64,000 bases of DNA, taken from the NCBI RefSeq assembly GCF_003144395.1, contig NZ_PENZ01000010.1, forward strand, positions 23,714-87,713. Direction: 5' to 3'. The position numbers were made by a program, and so were the translations under genes. The stretch comes from Proteus faecis (GTDB lineage: Bacteria; Pseudomonadota; Gammaproteobacteria; Enterobacterales; Enterobacteriaceae). The notes under the pieces were generated by a model. It worked only from the letters and a program-made list of their open reading frames with translations, did no database searches and had not been told where the DNA came from. Below, one piece after another: positions 51,866 to 63,920 of this stretch (within the stretch, counting starts at the first letter, position 1; each line of letters starts with the position of its first letter).

Positions 51866-52909
51866 CTACCTACTTCTTGTATTATTGGTATTAGCAGGTG
51901 TATTTGTCGCTGGTGTCACAGTTCCGTTAGTTTCTTCAGCCGTATTACCTAATGGCTCTTGAGACATAGAACGAGGAAGCGGAGGCCCTGCTTGTTCATA
52001 ATTAGGTAAAACTTGAGGCATCAGTTGCATTAAACGCTCATTCGCCGCGTGATAAACCTCGGAAGGTAGAGGCGGCTCTCCCGTTTTATCTGATGTATTC
52101 CATAATAAAAGCAAATAGCGTAAACGTTGTAACTCTGCTGAAGGTCGAACATTGATCACGGAGTAAGCCCGCTGATTATCCACTTTAACTGAAGAGACCA
52201 CACCAACAGGATATCCCTCAGGGAAACGTCCCCCCAACCCTGATGTCACTAAAACATCACCAACACGGATATCAATATTGGCTGGTAATGCTTCTAACAA
52301 TAAATCATCGGCACAGCCTGCACCAGAAGCTATAACTCGAATATCGTTACGCAAAACTTGTACAGGCAATGCATGAGAAGTGTCACATATTAATAGCACA
52401 CGACTCGTAAGCTCACTTACGGCAATAACTTGTCCTACAACACCTTTATCACTAATGACAGGTTGCCCTTCATAGACACCATCGTTGGTTCCTTTATCAA
52501 TAACCACTTGATCTCGATACGGCGTGCTATTACCAGACAGTACTTGTGTTACTGTCATTTGTTCATTTTGGCGCAGTGGTGAACCAAGTAATTCTCGTAA
52601 ACGGGCGTTCTCTTGTTTAAATTGCTCTAATAATTGGCTTTCTCCGCTACGCACTAATAGCTCTTTTCTTAACGCTTGATTCTCAAATTGTAAACGCTCA
52701 CGTGTAGCAAATGTTTCTGAAATTTGATCAAGGAAACGGCGTGGGCCATTTGCAAGAAAATAGAAGGGACTAACAGCAGTATCAAGATACTGGCGGACTT
52801 TAGAAAATGCACCAATACGATTATCAGCAATCAATAAAGAGATTGCGACAACCACGGCGATTATTAATCTTAGTTGCAGGGAAGGGCCCCGACTAAAAAT
52901 TGGCTTCAT
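51866..52909 (-). CDS. mreC: Rod shape-determining protein MreC
   Basis: A bitopic inner-membrane protein that links MreB to the periplasmic wall synthesis enzymes. From 52909 the 347 residues start [17 protein letters not shown] as in E. coli; the 5-residue longer ORF start was rejected. An anchor helix (about 12-30), a coiled coil (about 62-108) and the beta domain with [20 protein letters not shown] follow, ending in a low-complexity Asn/Thr tail. Confidence 0.96.
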   Translation of the reverse strand: MKPIFSRGPSLQLRLIIAVVVAISLLIADNRIGAFSKVRQYLDTAVSPFYFLANGPRRFLDQISETFATRERLQFENQALRKELLVRSGESQLLEQFKQENARLRELLGSPLRQNEQMTVTQVLSGNSTPYRDQVVIDKGTNDGVYEGQPVISDKGVVGQVIAVSELTSRVLLICDTSHALPVQVLRNDIRVIASGAGCADDLLLEALPANIDIRVGDVLVTSGLGGRFPEGYPVGVVSSVKVDNQRAYSVINVRPSAELQRLRYLLLLWNTSDKTGEPPLPSEVYHAANERLMQLMPQVLPNYEQAGPPLPRSMSQEPLGNTAEETNGTVTPATNTPANTNNTRSR

Positions 52910-53000
52910 AAACTCTAAGATCACTCACACGGAGAAGTAAAAGAACAGGCGTTAATATTCTCACCAAGGGGGAATCCATTCTCCCTTGTTAGAATTAATC

Positions 53001-54733
<1,733 letters not shown>

Positions 54734-55708
54734 ATGAAAGCATTATTAGTAGAACAAAATGACAATAAACTCAGTGCTAGCATACAAAGCATTGATGAAA
54801 AAAGCCTGTCTATTCATGAGGTTATTGTCGATATTCATTACTCAACGCTTAACTATAAGGATGGGCTTGCTATCACAGGCAAAGGAAAAATCCTCCGTCA
54901 ATTCCCAATGATACCTGGTATCGATTTTTCAGGTATTGTTCATCACACCGAAGATCCTCGTTTCCACATTGGCCAACATGTCTTATTAACAGGCTGGGGA
55001 GTAGGTGAAAGTCACTGGGGAGGCCTTGCACAAAAGGCTGGAGTAAAAGGTGATTGGTTAACTGTCGTACCAGAAGGGCTTTCTTTAAAAAATGCCATGA
55101 TCATTGGAACTGCGGGTTTTACTGCCATGCTTTGTGTGATGGCATTAGAACAAGGCGGTATCACGCCTGAAAGTGGTGATATATTAGTCACTGGCGCCAG
55201 TGGTGGTGTCGGAAGCACTGCTATTAGTTTACTAACAGCATTAGGCTATCAAGTTACCGCATTGAGTGGCAGAGCGAGTAACCATGACTATTTACGCAAG
55301 CTTGGTGCTAAAAATATTATCACTCGAGAAGAGTTTGAACCAGCGGGAAGAGCTTTAGATAAGCAACGCTGGGCAGGTGCAATTGATACCGTAGGTGGGC
55401 AAATTCTTGCTAATATTTTGTCACAGACAAACTATAACGGCACAGTGGCAGCTTGTGGATTAGCGAGCGGTTTTTCTTTACCAACAACTGTCATGCCTTT
55501 TATTTTACGTAATGTTCGTTTACAAGGTGTTGATTCTGTTTATTTCCCAGCAGAAAAACGAACTCAAGTTTGGCAACGTTTATTAAAATTACTACCAGAA
55601 ACGTTTTATCAACAAGCAATGACAGAAATTACACTTGATGAAGTGCCACGTTATGCTCAGATGATTATGGATAATCAAGTAACAGGCCGCACCTTAGTCA
55701 AACTCTAA
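54734..55708 (+). CDS. acuI: Acrylyl-CoA reductase AcuI (YhdH), zinc-free MDR family
   Basis: An NADPH-dependent medium-chain reductase that detoxifies acrylyl-CoA. The 324-residue protein has the N-terminal MKALLVEQNDNKLSA, substrate/fold motif STLNYKDGLAITGKG, the Rossmann motif VTGASGGVGSTAISLL and GTVAACGLASG. It has no structural zinc Cys set, typical of this subfamily. GAGGGGTC lies upstream of the ATG. Confidence 0.94.
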   Translation: MKALLVEQNDNKLSASIQSIDEKSLSIHEVIVDIHYSTLNYKDGLAITGKGKILRQFPMIPGIDFSGIVHHTEDPRFHIGQHVLLTGWGVGESHWGGLAQKAGVKGDWLTVVPEGLSLKNAMIIGTAGFTAMLCVMALEQGGITPESGDILVTGASGGVGSTAISLLTALGYQVTALSGRASNHDYLRKLGAKNIITREEFEPAGRALDKQRWAGAIDTVGGQILANILSQTNYNGTVAACGLASGFSLPTTVMPFILRNVRLQGVDSVYFPAEKRTQVWQRLLKLLPETFYQQAMTEITLDEVPRYAQMIMDNQVTGRTLVKL

Positions 55709-55797
55709 TTCCCCGTTTTTATCTGCTTATTTTTGGCATTAATTCACCTTAATTAGTGCCAGAACAAGCTCCTCTGCGTGTCAAACCGATGTTAAAT

Positions 55798-55813
55798 CGT
55801 GATCTACATCACA
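55798..55813. promoter_or_regulatory. CRP-like site between acuI and aroQ
   Basis: CGTGA-TCTACA-TCACA matches the CRP core at 9 of 10 positions. It is about 220 bases upstream of the -10 box at 56023-56028, far for direct activation of that promoter. Confidence 0.45.
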
Positions 55814-56022
55814 TTTATGATATATATTGATGTTTAGCATCAAAGAAGCTCAGATTTCCAGTGACATCAATAAATAACGTGATGTTATGATTATTTTTTA
55901 GGCACCTGTTTATTTTGCTTTCTCACGTTTACAATCTTGTAAAAACTTTTAACTTTTCATCAAAATAAACCCTTCATTCCCTGATTAGACCAGTATTTTG
56001 CTGTTATCTTCTGTGAAATGTC

Positions 56023-56028
56023 TATAAT
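56023..56028 (+). promoter_or_regulatory. Predicted -10 box of the aroQ-accBC promoter
   Basis: A perfect TATAAT lies 111 bases before aroQ; the best -35 candidate (TTGCTG, 55998) is weak and at 19-base spacing. Confidence 0.4.
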
Positions 56029-56138
56029 GTCGGACTTTGTGATATGTATCGTAGCATTGGATGCAATAAAAGATGACAAAACGAAAAGCACAGGTTATTT
56101 TGTCATTTCGTTGACGAATTGACGGAGATAGAAGCATA

Positions 56139-56582
56139 ATGTCGGAAAATTTTCATATTTTGCTCCTGAATGGTCCGAATCTAAACCTGCTTGGAACAAG
56201 AGAGCCGGAAACCTACGGACACTTAACTCTGGATGATATCGTTCAAAGTTTGTCAGCAGATGCTCAGGCATTAAATGTGAAACTCAGTCATTTTCAGTCT
56301 AATGCTGAATTTGAGCTGATAAATAAAATTCATGCAGCTCGGGGTAATGTCGATTATATATTAATCAACCCTGCAGCTTTCACGCATACCAGTGTTGCAC
56401 TGCGTGATGCATTATTAGGGGTGAATATTCCATTTATTGAAATTCACCTGTCCAATGTCTACAGTCGGGAGCCTTTCCGCCACCATTCATATCTCTCTGA
56501 TATCGCAACAGGCGTAATCTGTGGATTAGGTGCAGAAGGTTATCGGTTTGCTTTACAGGCAGCGGTCAACCGTTTGTCTTAA
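56139..56582 (+). CDS. aroQ: Type II 3-dehydroquinate dehydratase
   Basis: Catalyses the third step of the shikimate pathway. The 147-residue type II enzyme has the active-site segment [17 protein letters not shown] (Arg21, Tyr26), [29 protein letters not shown] and [21 protein letters not shown] precedes the start. E. coli uses the unrelated type I AroD and has no aroQ; in several other Enterobacterales aroQ leads the accBC operon as here. Confidence 0.97.
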   Translation: MSENFHILLLNGPNLNLLGTREPETYGHLTLDDIVQSLSADAQALNVKLSHFQSNAEFELINKIHAARGNVDYILINPAAFTHTSVALRDALLGVNIPFIEIHLSNVYSREPFRHHSYLSDIATGVICGLGAEGYRFALQAAVNRLS

Positions 56583-56615
56583 TAAAAAACATCAAAAAGA
56601 GTACGGAATCAACTC

Positions 56616-57086
56616 ATGGATATTCGTAAAATTAAAAAACTGATCGAGCTAGTCGAAGAGTCTGGCATTTCTGAACTGGAAATCTCTGAAGGTGAAGAGT
56701 CAGTACGTATTAGTCGTAACTCTGGTATTCAGGGTCAAATGGCTCCTCAGCAATATTTTGCGGCACCAGCGGCTCCTCAACCTGCATTAGCAAATGCAGT
56801 TGCGCCCGTAGCGCCAGAAACACCAGCGGCTACACCAACGCAAGAAATCAGCGGTCATGTTGTTCGTTCACCAATGGTCGGAACGTTCTATCGCTCACCA
56901 AGCCCTGAAGCTAAGAAATTTGTTGAAGTCGGTCAGCAAGTCAATGTAGGCGATACTCTGTGCATCGTTGAAGCAATGAAAATGATGAACCAGATTGAGT
57001 CTGACAAAGCGGGTGTTGTTAAATCTATCCTTTGCCAAGATGGCGACAACGTTGAGTTTGACGCTCCACTCTTTGTTATCGAATAA
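56616..57086 (+). CDS. accB: Biotin carboxyl carrier protein of acetyl-CoA carboxylase
   Basis: The biotin carrier subunit of acetyl-CoA carboxylase, the first step of fatty acid synthesis. The biotinylated residue is Lys122 in EAMKMMN; an Ala/Pro-rich linker lies at about 50-80, and the thumb-containing biotinyl domain follows. At 156 residues it equals E. coli AccB. It follows aroQ by 33 bases and precedes accC by 12. Confidence 0.98.
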   Translation: MDIRKIKKLIELVEESGISELEISEGEESVRISRNSGIQGQMAPQQYFAAPAAPQPALANAVAPVAPETPAATPTQEISGHVVRSPMVGTFYRSPSPEAKKFVEVGQQVNVGDTLCIVEAMKMMNQIESDKAGVVKSILCQDGDNVEFDAPLFVIE

Positions 57087-57098
57087 CGAGGCAGGTCC

Positions 57099-58448
57099 AT
57101 GCTAGAAAAAATCCTCATTGCCAACCGTGGTGAGATAGCACTGCGTATCCTAAGAGCATGTAAAGAGCTTGGGATAAAAGCAGTTGCCGTTCACTCCACA
57201 GCAGACCGTGATTTAAAACACGTTCTGCTGGCAGACGAGACTATCTGTATTGGTCCCGCTGCTTCAGCAAAAAGTTACCTAAATATCCCTGCAATTATTG
57301 CAGCGGCTGAGATCAGTGGCGCACAAGCCATTCATCCAGGATACGGTTTCCTGTCTGAAAATGCTGATTTCGCAGAGCAAGTTGAACGCTCAGGCTTTGT
57401 TTTTGTTGGCCCAAAAGCTGAAACCATCCGCCTAATGGGTGATAAAGTTTCTGCTATTGAAGCGATGAAAAAAGCAGGTGTTCCTTGTGTACCAGGATCA
57501 GACGGTCCTTTAGGTAACGACACTGCGAAAAATATTGAAATTGCTAAACGTATTGGCTACCCAGTTATCATCAAAGCTTCTGGTGGCGGTGGTGGACGTG
57601 GTATGCGTGTTGTTCGTTCTGAAAAAGATCTGGAACAATCCATCACAATGACGCGTGCGGAAGCAAAAGCGGCATTTAGCAACGACATGGTATACATGGA
57701 AAAATACCTTGAAAATCCACGTCATGTTGAAATTCAAGTTATGGCTGATGGTCAAGGTAATGCTATCTATTTGGCTGAACGTGATTGCTCAATGCAACGT
57801 CGTCACCAAAAAGTAGTTGAAGAGGCACCAGCACCGGGTATTACCCCAGAAATCCGTAAAAATATCGGCGAACGCTGTGCGAACGCATGTATTGAAATCG
57901 GCTATCGTGGTGCAGGTACATTCGAATTCCTGTATGAAAATGGTGAATTCTACTTTATTGAGATGAACACCCGTATTCAGGTTGAACATCCAGTAACAGA
58001 GATGATCACAGGCATCGACTTAATCAAAGAACAGTTACGCATTGCATCTGGCTTACCTTTATCAGTAACCCAAGATCAAGTTAACGTTCATGGTCATGCA
58101 ATTGAATGTCGTATCAACGCAGAAGATCCAAAAACGTTTATGCCAAGCCCAGGTACTATTACTCGCTTCCACTCACCAGGTGGATTTGGTGTACGTTGGG
58201 AATCGCATATTTACGCAGGTTATACAGTTCCACCTCACTATGACTCAATGATTGGTAAATTGATCACTTATGGTGAAACACGTGAAATCGCGATCTCTCG
58301 TATGAAAAATGCGTTGGCGGAACTTATCATTGATGGTATTAAAACCAATATTGAACTGCACCAGTTCATTATGAATGATGAGAATTTCCAAAAAGGTGGT
58401 ACAAACATTCACTACCTTGAAAAACGTTTAGGTTTAGCTGAGAAATAA
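57099..58448 (+). CDS. accC: Biotin carboxylase subunit of acetyl-CoA carboxylase
   Basis: An ATP-grasp enzyme that carboxylates the biotin of AccB. The 449-residue protein has [36 protein letters not shown], the glycine-rich loop [13 protein letters not shown], and [20 protein letters not shown]. Length and sequence are those of the enterobacterial enzyme. Confidence 0.99.
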   Translation: MLEKILIANRGEIALRILRACKELGIKAVAVHSTADRDLKHVLLADETICIGPAASAKSYLNIPAIIAAAEISGAQAIHPGYGFLSENADFAEQVERSGFVFVGPKAETIRLMGDKVSAIEAMKKAGVPCVPGSDGPLGNDTAKNIEIAKRIGYPVIIKASGGGGGRGMRVVRSEKDLEQSITMTRAEAKAAFSNDMVYMEKYLENPRHVEIQVMADGQGNAIYLAERDCSMQRRHQKVVEEAPAPGITPEIRKNIGERCANACIEIGYRGAGTFEFLYENGEFYFIEMNTRIQVEHPVTEMITGIDLIKEQLRIASGLPLSVTQDQVNVHGHAIECRINAEDPKTFMPSPGTITRFHSPGGFGVRWESHIYAGYTVPPHYDSMIGKLITYGETREIAISRMKNALAELIIDGIKTNIELHQFIMNDENFQKGGTNIHYLEKRLGLAEK

Positions 58449-58464
58449 TCTTTCTCACTTCACC

Positions 58465-58498
58465 AAAAAAGGCATAGTTTATTTACTATGCCTTTTTT
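58465..58498 (+). terminator. Terminator of the aroQ-accBC operon
   Basis: AAAAAAGGCATAGT and ACTATGCCTTTTTT are perfect inverted arms with a 6-base loop, 16 bases after the accC stop. Confidence 0.93.
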
Positions 58499-58811
58499 AT
58501 TACTGATATGCTCATATCGCTCTGAAATATTATAGCAAGAAATCATATTCTCAAGTTTCATTATTCTTGCTCAAAATGCGCCATATTTATGGCGAGTATT
58601 TCAACACTTCATTTCTTAATTAATAGACAGCCTCATCTCTATGGGTATTATTCTATTAAATAGATAATCAACAATAATCATTTTAAAACAATAAGATAGT
58701 TTACCTTTAATGCTCTCTCATGACTTTGTGATTAATTTTCACTGAATCAATACTCACTTTCCCGTACAATCCTCCCATTCATTTTTAACCCTAGTAAGAT
58801 TGGGAGAACAG
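58499..58811. other. accC-yhdT intergenic region
   Basis: About 310 AT-rich bases with no gene; it must contain the yhdT-panF promoter. I cannot place one with confidence. Confidence 0.45.
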
Positions 58812-59060
58812 ATGGACAAACGTTTTGTTCAGGCCCACAAAGAAGCCCTTTGGGCCCTAATTTTAACTTTTATATATTTGTTAGGTTGGTTAATTACCGC
58901 CTATTTACCAGATAACACACAAGGCATGACTGGTTTACCGCTTTGGTTTGAGCTTTCATGCTTATTCCTACCTGTTTTGTTTTTTCTGCTGTGCTATCTG
59001 ATGGTACGCTATTTTTTCAAAGATATGCCGTTAGGAGATGAGCATGACGATGCAAACTGA
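58812..59060 (+). CDS. yhdT: Small membrane protein YhdT (DUF997)
   Basis: An 82-residue inner-membrane protein with two hydrophobic segments (about 12-33 and 46-70), always next to panF in enterobacteria; function unknown. The start at 58812 (MDKRFVQAHKEALWAL) has GGGAG upstream; the ORF extends to a TTG at 58800. Its 3' end overlaps the panF start by 17 bases. Confidence 0.92.
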   Translation: MDKRFVQAHKEALWALILTFIYLLGWLITAYLPDNTQGMTGLPLWFELSCLFLPVLFFLLCYLMVRYFFKDMPLGDEHDDAN

Positions 59061-60495
59061 GGTCATAGTGCCACTGATTGGCTACCTTCTGCTGGTCTTT
59101 CTGCTGTCGGCTTATGCTTATCGTAAACGTGAGAAAGGCGAGTTTCTTAACGAATATTTTCTTGGTAACCGTTCAATGGGTGGCTTCGTGCTAGCCATGA
59201 CCATCACTGCAACTTATGTTAGTGCGAGCTCCTTTATTGGCGGACCGGGTGCGGCTTATAAATACGGTATTGGTTGGGTATTACTTTCGATGATCCAACT
59301 TCCCGCTATTTGGCTTTCTCTGGGGGTTTTAGGGAAAAAATTTGCTATTTTAGCACGCCGTTATAATGCAGTTACCTTGAACGACATGCTCTATGCTCGT
59401 TATAAAAGCCGTTTCCTCGTCTGGTTTGCTAGTTTAAGTCTGTTAGTCGCCTTTATCGGCGCGATGACAGTACAATTTATTGGCGGAGCACGCTTACTAG
59501 AAACTGCAGCAGGCATTCCTTATGAATTCGGCTTGCTGATCTTTGGCATCTCCATTGCGCTGTATACTGCGATTGGCGGATTTAGAGCCAGCGTATTAAA
59601 CGATGCCTTACAAGGCCTTGTGATGCTGCTTGGTACATTTATTCTTCTGTTTGCCATTATCTATAAAGCAGGTGGATTAGATATTGCGATACAAAAACTC
59701 AATACCATCGATCCTGCATTAACCTCTCCTCAAGGGGCTGATGGGATTTTAACGGGCCCGTTTATGGCATCATTCTGGGTACTTGTCTGTTTTGGTGTTA
59801 TTGGTTTGCCACATACTGCGGTACGTTGTATCTCTTACAAAGACAGTAAAGCCATGCATAAAGGGATCATTATTGGCACAATCGTGATGTCATTATTGAT
59901 GTTTGGTATGCACTTTGCTGGCGCATTAGGTCGGGCAATCATTCCTGATCTAACTGTTCCTGATCAGGTTATTCCAACATTAATGGTTGCGGTATTACCG
60001 CCTATTGCTGCAGGTATTTTCCTTGCGGCACCTATGGCTGCTATTATGTCGACGATAAATGCGCAACTGTTACAATCGTCAGCAACTTTGGTCAAAGATC
60101 TCTATCTCAATATCGCGCCACATGCGATCACTAATGAGAAACGGATCTCTCGTTTATCGAGCCTTTCAACCTTGATCTTGGGTGTGTTACTACTGTTTGC
60201 TGCATGGAACCCACCCTCAATGATTATTTGGCTTAACTTACTTGCTTTTGGTGGTCTACAAGCCGTTTTCTTATGGCCTTTAGTTCTTGGGCTTTATTGG
60301 GAGAAAGCGAACCGTTATGGCGCTATTGCCGGCATGATCACAGGTGCCACACTCTATGCCACCTTGGCGACATTTAATATCCAGATAGCGGGATTCCATC
60401 CCATTATTCCATCACTGTTATTAAGCTTAGCCGCATTTCTTGTGGCTAATCGATTTGGAGAGCATACTCTGCCTCAATCAGCATCATTACAGTGA
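59044..60495 (+). CDS. panF: Sodium/pantothenate symporter
   Basis: Takes up pantothenate with Na+ (SSS family). The polytopic protein has about 13 membrane segments and matches E. coli PanF along its length ([40 protein letters not shown]). The start at 59044 (MTMQTEV) gives 483 residues and is 6 bases after AGGAG at 59033-59037; ATGs at 59038 and 59050 are the alternatives. The yhdT gene overlaps it. Confidence 0.96.
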   Translation: MTMQTEVIVPLIGYLLLVFLLSAYAYRKREKGEFLNEYFLGNRSMGGFVLAMTITATYVSASSFIGGPGAAYKYGIGWVLLSMIQLPAIWLSLGVLGKKFAILARRYNAVTLNDMLYARYKSRFLVWFASLSLLVAFIGAMTVQFIGGARLLETAAGIPYEFGLLIFGISIALYTAIGGFRASVLNDALQGLVMLLGTFILLFAIIYKAGGLDIAIQKLNTIDPALTSPQGADGILTGPFMASFWVLVCFGVIGLPHTAVRCISYKDSKAMHKGIIIGTIVMSLLMFGMHFAGALGRAIIPDLTVPDQVIPTLMVAVLPPIAAGIFLAAPMAAIMSTINAQLLQSSATLVKDLYLNIAPHAITNEKRISRLSSLSTLILGVLLLFAAWNPPSMIIWLNLLAFGGLQAVFLWPLVLGLYWEKANRYGAIAGMITGATLYATLATFNIQIAGFHPIIPSLLLSLAAFLVANRFGEHTLPQSASLQ

Positions 60496-60518
60496 ATTCG
60501 TTTTTAAAGAGACTAATT

Positions 60519-61400
60519 ATGCCTTGGATACAATTAAGACTTAATGCAACCGCCGCTAATGCAGAAGCTATTGGTGATGAATTGGTTGAAAGCGGTGCCG
60601 TTTCAGTGACTTTCCAAGATAGTCACGATACCCCTATTTTTGAACCTTTACCTGGTGAAACTCGCCTTTGGGGTGATACTGACGTTATCGGTTTATATGA
60701 TGCAGAAACTGACATGAAAATCGTTGTGGCGATGTTAGAAAATACGCCATTACTCGGTCAGGGCTTCCTGCATAAAATTGAACAACTCGAAGATAAAGAT
60801 TGGGAACGTGAATGGATGGATAATTTCCACCCAATGCGTTTTGGCGAGCGTTTATGGATTTGCCCAAGCTGGCGTGAAGTACCAGATCCTAACGCCGTAA
60901 ACGTCATGCTAGACCCTGGTCTTGCATTTGGTACAGGTACCCACCCAACTACCTCATTGTGCCTTCAGTGGCTTGATGGTTTAGATTTAGCGGGTAAAAC
61001 GGTTATCGACTTTGGTTGTGGTTCTGGCATTTTAGCTATCGCGGCATTAAAACTAGGTGCAGCAAAAGCTATTGGTATTGATATCGATCCTCAAGCTATC
61101 CAAGCAAGTCGTGATAACGCGCAACGTAATGGCGTTTCTGACGCCCTCACACTGTATCTTGCAAAAGACCAGCCTGATAACCTCGCGGCAGATGTTGTTG
61201 TCGCGAATATTTTAGCCGGTCCATTGCGTGAACTTGCACCTGTTATCAGTACACTGCCTCGTCAAGGTGGACACCTAGGCCTTTCTGGTGTGTTAGCAAC
61301 ACAAGCAGAAGGTGTAGCTGCTGCCTATGAAGGACTATTTAACTTAGATCCTGTTGCCGAAAAAGAAGAGTGGTGCCGTATTACCGGTGTGAAAAAATAA
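60519..61400 (+). CDS. prmA: Ribosomal protein L11 methyltransferase
   Basis: Trimethylates L11 at several positions. The 293-residue product begins [16 protein letters not shown]; the SAM-binding motif is [20 protein letters not shown], followed by [14 protein letters not shown] and the catalytic-type [14 protein letters not shown]. The longer ORF (GTG at 60492, overlapping the panF stop) was rejected because 60519 fits the family start. Confidence 0.97.
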   Translation: MPWIQLRLNATAANAEAIGDELVESGAVSVTFQDSHDTPIFEPLPGETRLWGDTDVIGLYDAETDMKIVVAMLENTPLLGQGFLHKIEQLEDKDWEREWMDNFHPMRFGERLWICPSWREVPDPNAVNVMLDPGLAFGTGTHPTTSLCLQWLDGLDLAGKTVIDFGCGSGILAIAALKLGAAKAIGIDIDPQAIQASRDNAQRNGVSDALTLYLAKDQPDNLAADVVVANILAGPLRELAPVISTLPRQGGHLGLSGVLATQAEGVAAAYEGLFNLDPVAEKEEWCRITGVKK

Positions 61401-61721
61401 CGTAGAATAAATATTAACCAAAATGAGATAATCTCATTACGTTAAAATTTTACTTAATTATTGTTTATCAGGCATTAATCACACTTTTGCCTGATAAACT
61501 CGACTTAGTTCCACTTGTTTATCAATTCTATATTATCAAATTTTAATTTTCTAAAAACACATAACATTATGTTTTTATTGATTAAATAATAGATTTATAA
61601 AAAATCAAGTATAAAAAAGTAACTTTTTTTCGCAATTTGGTTAAACTTTGTCCTTTCATATCTGGTAAAAAATGCGTAATATACGCGCCCTTGCAGTCAC
61701 AGTTTGGCCCTCTTTTCATCT
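61401..61721. other. prmA-dusB intergenic region
   Basis: About 320 bases, very AT-rich in the middle, which is expected for the upstream region of the dusB-fis promoter with Fis, CRP and IHF sites. I could not assign individual sites with confidence. There is no gene. Confidence 0.5.
61654..61690 (+). promoter_or_regulatory. dusB-fis promoter
   Basis: TTTCAT (-35, 61654-61659) and TAATAT (-10, 61677-61682) are spaced by 17 bases, followed by the GC-rich discriminator ACGCGCCC. This closely resembles the well-studied E. coli fis promoter, which is growth-rate and ppGpp/DksA controlled. Confidence 0.8.
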
Positions 61722-62693
61722 ATGCGAATCGGACAGTATCAGTTAAAAAATTGCCTTATCGCGGCTCCCATGGCTGGCGTTACAGACCGACCTTTTCGGT
61801 CGCTTTGCTATGATATGGGTGCGGGTATGACAGTTTCTGAAATGCTTTCTTCCAATCCTCAGGTTTGGCAGACAGACAAGTCTCGGTTACGAATGGTACA
61901 TAGTGATGAATTGGGGATCCGCTCCGTACAAATTGCAGGAAGTGATCCCGTTGATATGGCGGCAGCTGCGAAAATAAACGCAGATAGTGGCGCTCAAATT
62001 ATCGACATCAATATGGGTTGCCCTGCAAAAAAGGTGAATAAAAAGCTAGCCGGTTCAGCATTACTTCGTTATCCCGACCTTGTCGCAGAGATCCTCTCTG
62101 CTGTGGTTAACGCGGTAGATGTCCCTGTTACTCTCAAGATCCGTACTGGCTGGTCACCTGATGAACGTAACTGTGTAGAGATTGCCAAATTGGCTGAACG
62201 TTGTGGTATTCAGGCTCTCACTATTCATGGACGTACACGCGAGTGTTTGTTCAAAGGGGAAGCCGAATACGACAGTATTCGGACAGTTAAGCAGAGTGTT
62301 TCTATTCCCATTATTGCGAATGGAGACATAACAGACCCGCTAAAAGCCAGAGCAGTATTAGACTACACTGGAGCCGATGCTTTGATGATCGGTCGCGCTG
62401 CTCAGGGAAGACCCTGGATCTTTCGGGAAATCCAGCACTATCTGGACACAGGTGAACTGTTGCCCCCTCTGCCGATTGCAGAGGTACAACAAATAATGCA
62501 AAAGCATGTGCGTGAGTTGCACGACTTTTACGGTCAAGGCAAAGGAACTCGCATTGCACGCAAGCATGTCTCTTGGTATCTCAAGGAACATGCCCCTGAT
62601 GACCAGTTTCGGCGCTCCTTCAACGCCATAGAGGATGCCAGCGAACAGCTGGAGGCGTTGGAAGCATATTTCGAAAATTTTTTGCGTAAATAA
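61722..62693 (+). CDS. dusB: tRNA-dihydrouridine synthase B
   Basis: An FMN enzyme that reduces uridine in the tRNA D-loop. The 323-residue form from the ATG at 61722 ([10 protein letters not shown]) matches E. coli; the TTG extension at 61704 overlaps the transcript start region. The catalytic Cys100 lies in [19 protein letters not shown], and FMN-binding [11 protein letters not shown] and [14 protein letters not shown] follow. It is the first gene of the dusB-fis operon. Confidence 0.98.
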   Translation: MRIGQYQLKNCLIAAPMAGVTDRPFRSLCYDMGAGMTVSEMLSSNPQVWQTDKSRLRMVHSDELGIRSVQIAGSDPVDMAAAAKINADSGAQIIDINMGCPAKKVNKKLAGSALLRYPDLVAEILSAVVNAVDVPVTLKIRTGWSPDERNCVEIAKLAERCGIQALTIHGRTRECLFKGEAEYDSIRTVKQSVSIPIIANGDITDPLKARAVLDYTGADALMIGRAAQGRPWIFREIQHYLDTGELLPPLPIAEVQQIMQKHVRELHDFYGQGKGTRIARKHVSWYLKEHAPDDQFRRSFNAIEDASEQLEALEAYFENFLRK

Positions 62694-62713
62694 ATAAAAG
62701 AGCTGACAGAACT

Positions 62714-63010
62714 ATGTTCGAACAACGCGTAAATTCAGACGTACTAACAGTTGCCACCGTAAATTCACAAGATCAGGTGACCCAAAAACCTTTACGTGAC
62801 TCAGTTAAACAAGCACTGAAGAACTATTTTGCTCAATTAAACGGTCAAGATGTTAATGACTTATATGAGCTAGTATTGGCTGAAGTTGAACAGCCATTGT
62901 TGGACATGGTTATGCAGTACACCCGTGGCAACCAAACGCGTGCAGCGCAAATGATGGGCATTAACCGCGGCACACTGCGTAAGAAACTGAAAAAATACGG
63001 CATGAACTGA
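62714..63010 (+). CDS. fis: Nucleoid protein Fis
   Basis: The growth-phase DNA bending protein that activates rRNA promoters and assists site-specific inversion. The 98 residues include the N-terminal beta-hairpin arm (about 12-30) and the C-terminal HTH ([25 protein letters not shown]), practically as in E. coli. It follows dusB by 20 bases. Confidence 0.99.
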   Translation: MFEQRVNSDVLTVATVNSQDQVTQKPLRDSVKQALKNYFAQLNGQDVNDLYELVLAEVEQPLLDMVMQYTRGNQTRAAQMMGINRGTLRKKLKKYGMN

Positions 63011-63036
63011 TCCTAGTCAGTTAAGTCTATTTTTAT

Positions 63037-63072
63037 AAAAAGCCTTTTCTGGTTTCCAGAAAAGGCTTTTTT
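63037..63072 (+). terminator. Terminator of dusB-fis
   Basis: AAAAAGCCTTTTCTGG and CCAGAAAAGGCTTTTT pair perfectly over 16 bp with a TTT loop and end in T residues. Confidence 0.95.
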
Positions 63073-63114
63073 GTTGCCTATTTTTCACGCTTGCTCTATA
63101 ACATAAATCATTAA

Positions 63115-63132
63115 GTTACCAAATATGGTAAC
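63115..63132. promoter_or_regulatory. Operator-like palindrome upstream of the SatD-like gene
   Basis: GTTACC-AAATAT-GGTAAC has perfect 6-base arms, 86 bases before the SatD-like start. It looks like a binding site for a dimeric regulator; which one is not known. Confidence 0.4.
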
Positions 63133-63218
63133 GTTCTCTTTTGTATTTCAATAAAATAACTGAGTAAAAGATCACTATACTCATTCTATTTCTCTCACAA
63201 AATAATAAGAGCAAGCTA

Positions 63219-63851
63219 ATGAATAAAGACATCGTAAGTGTGATTACAGGTGATATCATAGACTCTAGAAACATCACACCTGAAAACTATGATGTTATGC
63301 TCTATACCTTGGAGCAGACAGTTCAATTACTCTCAGAACAGCTACCACTTAAATATGACAGGTATCGCGGTGACTCCTTCCAACTTGTTTGCTTACACGC
63401 TTATGATGCCATTAAAGTTGCTATCGTTATTCAATTAGCACTGAAAACGTCAGAACTAAACATCAGTGCTCGTCAAAGTATTGGTATCGGTAAAATTAAT
63501 TCATTGCGTAATGATATTAGAACATCAATGGGTGAAGCCTTTATCTTATCGGGCGAAGGATTAGATAAGATGAAAAGTGAAATATTAACAATATCTACAT
63601 CAGATAAAGAATTTCAAAAAAACATTACTTTAGTGACTAAATACTTAGATATACAACTTAAAGAAATAACTCGAGCACAAGCGCAAGTTTTACTTAAATA
63701 TATAGTTAATGAAGATAAATCTCATTATGCTATTGCCAGTGAATTAAAAAAATCGAGAAGTAATATTACACGATTATTGAACGCTAGCCACTACCAGTTA
63801 ATAGATGAATATATTCAATACTTTAATTATTTAATTAACAAGGCTTATTGA
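63219..63851 (+). CDS. SatD-like protein with C-terminal HTH
   Basis: A 210-residue protein that resembles the SatD family: an N-terminal alpha/beta part (SVITGDIIDSRNI, YRGDSFQLV) with the shape of a degenerate nucleotidyl-cyclase-like fold, and a C-terminal helical segment that looks like an HTH (HYAIASELKKSRSNITRLLN). The function of SatD is poorly known. It starts with ATG after AGAGCAAGCTA and ends one base before the next ORF, whose start fits DUF3307, the usual partner. The family assignment is from memory of motifs and is moderate. Confidence 0.6.
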   Translation: MNKDIVSVITGDIIDSRNITPENYDVMLYTLEQTVQLLSEQLPLKYDRYRGDSFQLVCLHAYDAIKVAIVIQLALKTSELNISARQSIGIGKINSLRNDIRTSMGEAFILSGEGLDKMKSEILTISTSDKEFQKNITLVTKYLDIQLKEITRAQAQVLLKYIVNEDKSHYAIASELKKSRSNITRLLNASHYQLIDEYIQYFNYLINKAY

Positions 63852-63852
63852 T

Positions 63853-63920
63853 ATGTATAATTTTACGCTTCTTATTTCTCTCTATATTGCTCATATTGCT
63901 TTTGATTTTTATTTACAACG
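63853..63920 (+). pseudogene. 5' fragment of a DUF3307-like membrane protein gene
   Basis: It begins one base after the SatD-like stop (TGATATG). The first 22 codons encode a hydrophobic start with AHIAFDFYLQ, a good match to the beginning of DUF3307 proteins. After that the reading frame runs into GC-rich, hairpin-forming DNA and stops at 63979-63981. The gene is therefore cut, apparently by a mobile element. The rest of the gene would lie beyond the window if the insertion is simple. Confidence 0.55.

Larger units (their letters stand above)
55709..56138. other. acuI-aroQ intergenic region
   Basis: 430 bases with no gene. It holds a CRP-like site, a TATAAT box and a leader of about 100 bases before aroQ. 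In that leader ATGACAAAA (56073-56081) can pair with TTTTGTCAT (56098-56106), and the overlapping AACGAAA (56080-56086) with TTTCGTT (56106-56112), so two hairpins compete. Confidence 0.5.

Noticed and set aside
63219..63851. SatD-like protein as an active nucleotidyl cyclase
   Set aside because: The N-terminal shape is suggestive, but the metal and base-specifying residues of class III cyclases are not clearly present.
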